This document shows, piece by piece, positions 63,593 to 64,000 of a stretch of 64,000 bases of DNA. Each line of letters begins with the position of its first letter. Position 1 is the stretch's first letter. This stretch comes from Rikenellaceae bacterium (GTDB taxonomy: Bacteria; Bacteroidota; Bacteroidia; Bacteroidales; UBA932), in the NCBI GenBank assembly GCA_003542575.1, contig DPKJ01000005.1, forward strand, positions 372,001 to 436,000. The letters are read 5' to 3'. A program made the position numbers and the translations under genes. The notes below the pieces were generated by a model. It made no database searches and was not told the origin of the DNA. It saw only the letters and a program-made list of their open reading frames with translations.

Positions 63593-64000
63593 ATTAATTT
63601 TTCGACCTCATTTTTTAAATCCATATCATGGTTATAGAGCAAAGTTTTAAAGCCCAAACTGATTGCTGTTTGAATATTTGCAGGAGAATCATCAATAAAA
63701 AGTGTTTCCGACACTTTAAAAGATGCATCCTTTGCCATTTTTAGAAAAATTTCGCTGTCTGGTTTGGCCATTTTCATCTCATAAGAGAGAAATAGTTTAT
63801 CAAAATAATCTTCAATTGTAAGATTGCCTTTATTGAAAAAAGGTTTTACCACAGCCATTGCTATCTCATTTGTGTTGCTTAGCATATACAGCCGGTATCT
63901 GCTCTTGAGTGAGATAAGGAGATCAAGTTTTTCTTCAGATATTATTTCAAGAAACGACCCCATCGCATAATCAATCTGATCATTTGTAACTTCATTCTCT
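63589..64000 (-). CDS. HAD-family hydrolase, 5' end outside the window
   Basis: The reading frame is open to the window edge, so the gene starts beyond 64000; the ATG at 63963 is internal (upstream residues read NDQIDYAMGSF). The visible part has HAD motif II (MLSNTN), motif III lysine in YEMKMAKPDSEIF and motif IV FIDDSPANI, as in subfamily IA phosphatases of the YihX type. The nucleophile motif lies outside the window. The substrate is unknown. It is coupled to the MBL gene by a 4-nt overlap. Confidence 0.8.
   Translation of the reverse strand, partial: ENEVTNDQIDYAMGSFLEIISEEKLDLLISLKSRYRLYMLSNTNEIAMAVVKPFFNKGNLTIEDYFDKLFLSYEMKMAKPDSEIFLKMAKDASFKVSETLFIDDSPANIQTAISLGFKTLLYNHDMDLKNEVEKLI

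Noticed and set aside
1..64000. tRNA, rRNA, CRISPR arrays, insertion sequences or prophage genes
   Set aside because: Reading the gaps and the long reading frames gave no cloverleaf-like stretch, repeat-spacer array, transposase, integrase or phage structural gene.

Overview
The window looks like chromosomal DNA of a member of the Bacteroidota, most likely the order Bacteroidales. The signs are a TamL-type lipoprotein OMP85, a DUF3467 protein, a NagB/PIG-L deacetylase fusion, a DUF5128-type six-bladed propeller lipoprotein, a fold-III arginine-decarboxylase-like enzyme, and promoters of the TAnnTTTG type typical of this phylum. Base composition is moderately AT-rich. I saw no rRNA, tRNA, transposase, integrase or CRISPR array. 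Most of the window is housekeeping. All family calls come from reading motifs in the translated sequence, not from database searches.

Layout. (1) 1-8324: the end of a helical-repeat gene, its terminator, then a promoter, a 40-codon isoleucine-rich leader peptide with competing hairpins, and the branched-chain amino acid operon ilvD-ilvB-ilvN-ilvC-ilvA-ilvE. (2) 8329-12951, minus strand: DUF2059 protein, prephenate dehydrogenase, a KdpD-like kinase lacking the KdpD N-terminal domains, a KdpE-like regulator and a TrkH/KtrB potassium transporter. (3) 13053-17076, minus strand, visibly AT-rich and accessory-looking: a six-TM voltage-gated channel followed after 2 nt by a PD-(D/E)XK nuclease carrying an EF-hand-like loop, plus a propeller lipoprotein. 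(4) 17240-21191: membrane-anchored AraC regulator, SDR enzyme, epimerase, MmcQ/YjbR protein, and a HigA-like antitoxin beside a decayed HigB-like toxin gene. (5) 21378-25377, minus: rlmD-mnmE-GT90. (6) 25481-32807, plus: a CarboxypepD_reg-like protein, rarA, kdsA, the NagB/PIG-L fusion, a sugar MFS permease and a CBM9-like protein. (7) 32818-44061: tamL; then on the plus strand the decarboxylase and a SpoU methyltransferase; then on the minus strand the operon valS-thioesterase-tatA-tatC-ABC-F-rlmB. (8) 44174-48149: DUF3467, etfB, etfA, acyl-CoA dehydrogenase and a strong hairpin terminator. (9) 48280-64000: metal efflux (CDF), a fucose-isomerase-like protein, an M28 peptidase, a DUF2520 protein, kdsC, maf, recQ, pckA, cyclophilin, M2 and M14 peptidases, an MBL hydrolase and a partial HAD gene.

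How the genes work together. The first block makes isoleucine and valine and appears to be controlled by attenuation at an Ile-rich leader. kdsA, kdsC, tamL and the GT90 gene serve the outer membrane and its glycans. The NagB fusion, permease and CBM9-like protein suggest handling of amino sugars. etfBA with the acyl-CoA dehydrogenase, pckA and several secreted peptidases suggest peptide and acid metabolism. The most unusual item is the channel-nuclease pair at 13053-15682, which could be an undescribed membrane-sensing nuclease system. That is inference from gene order and motifs only.
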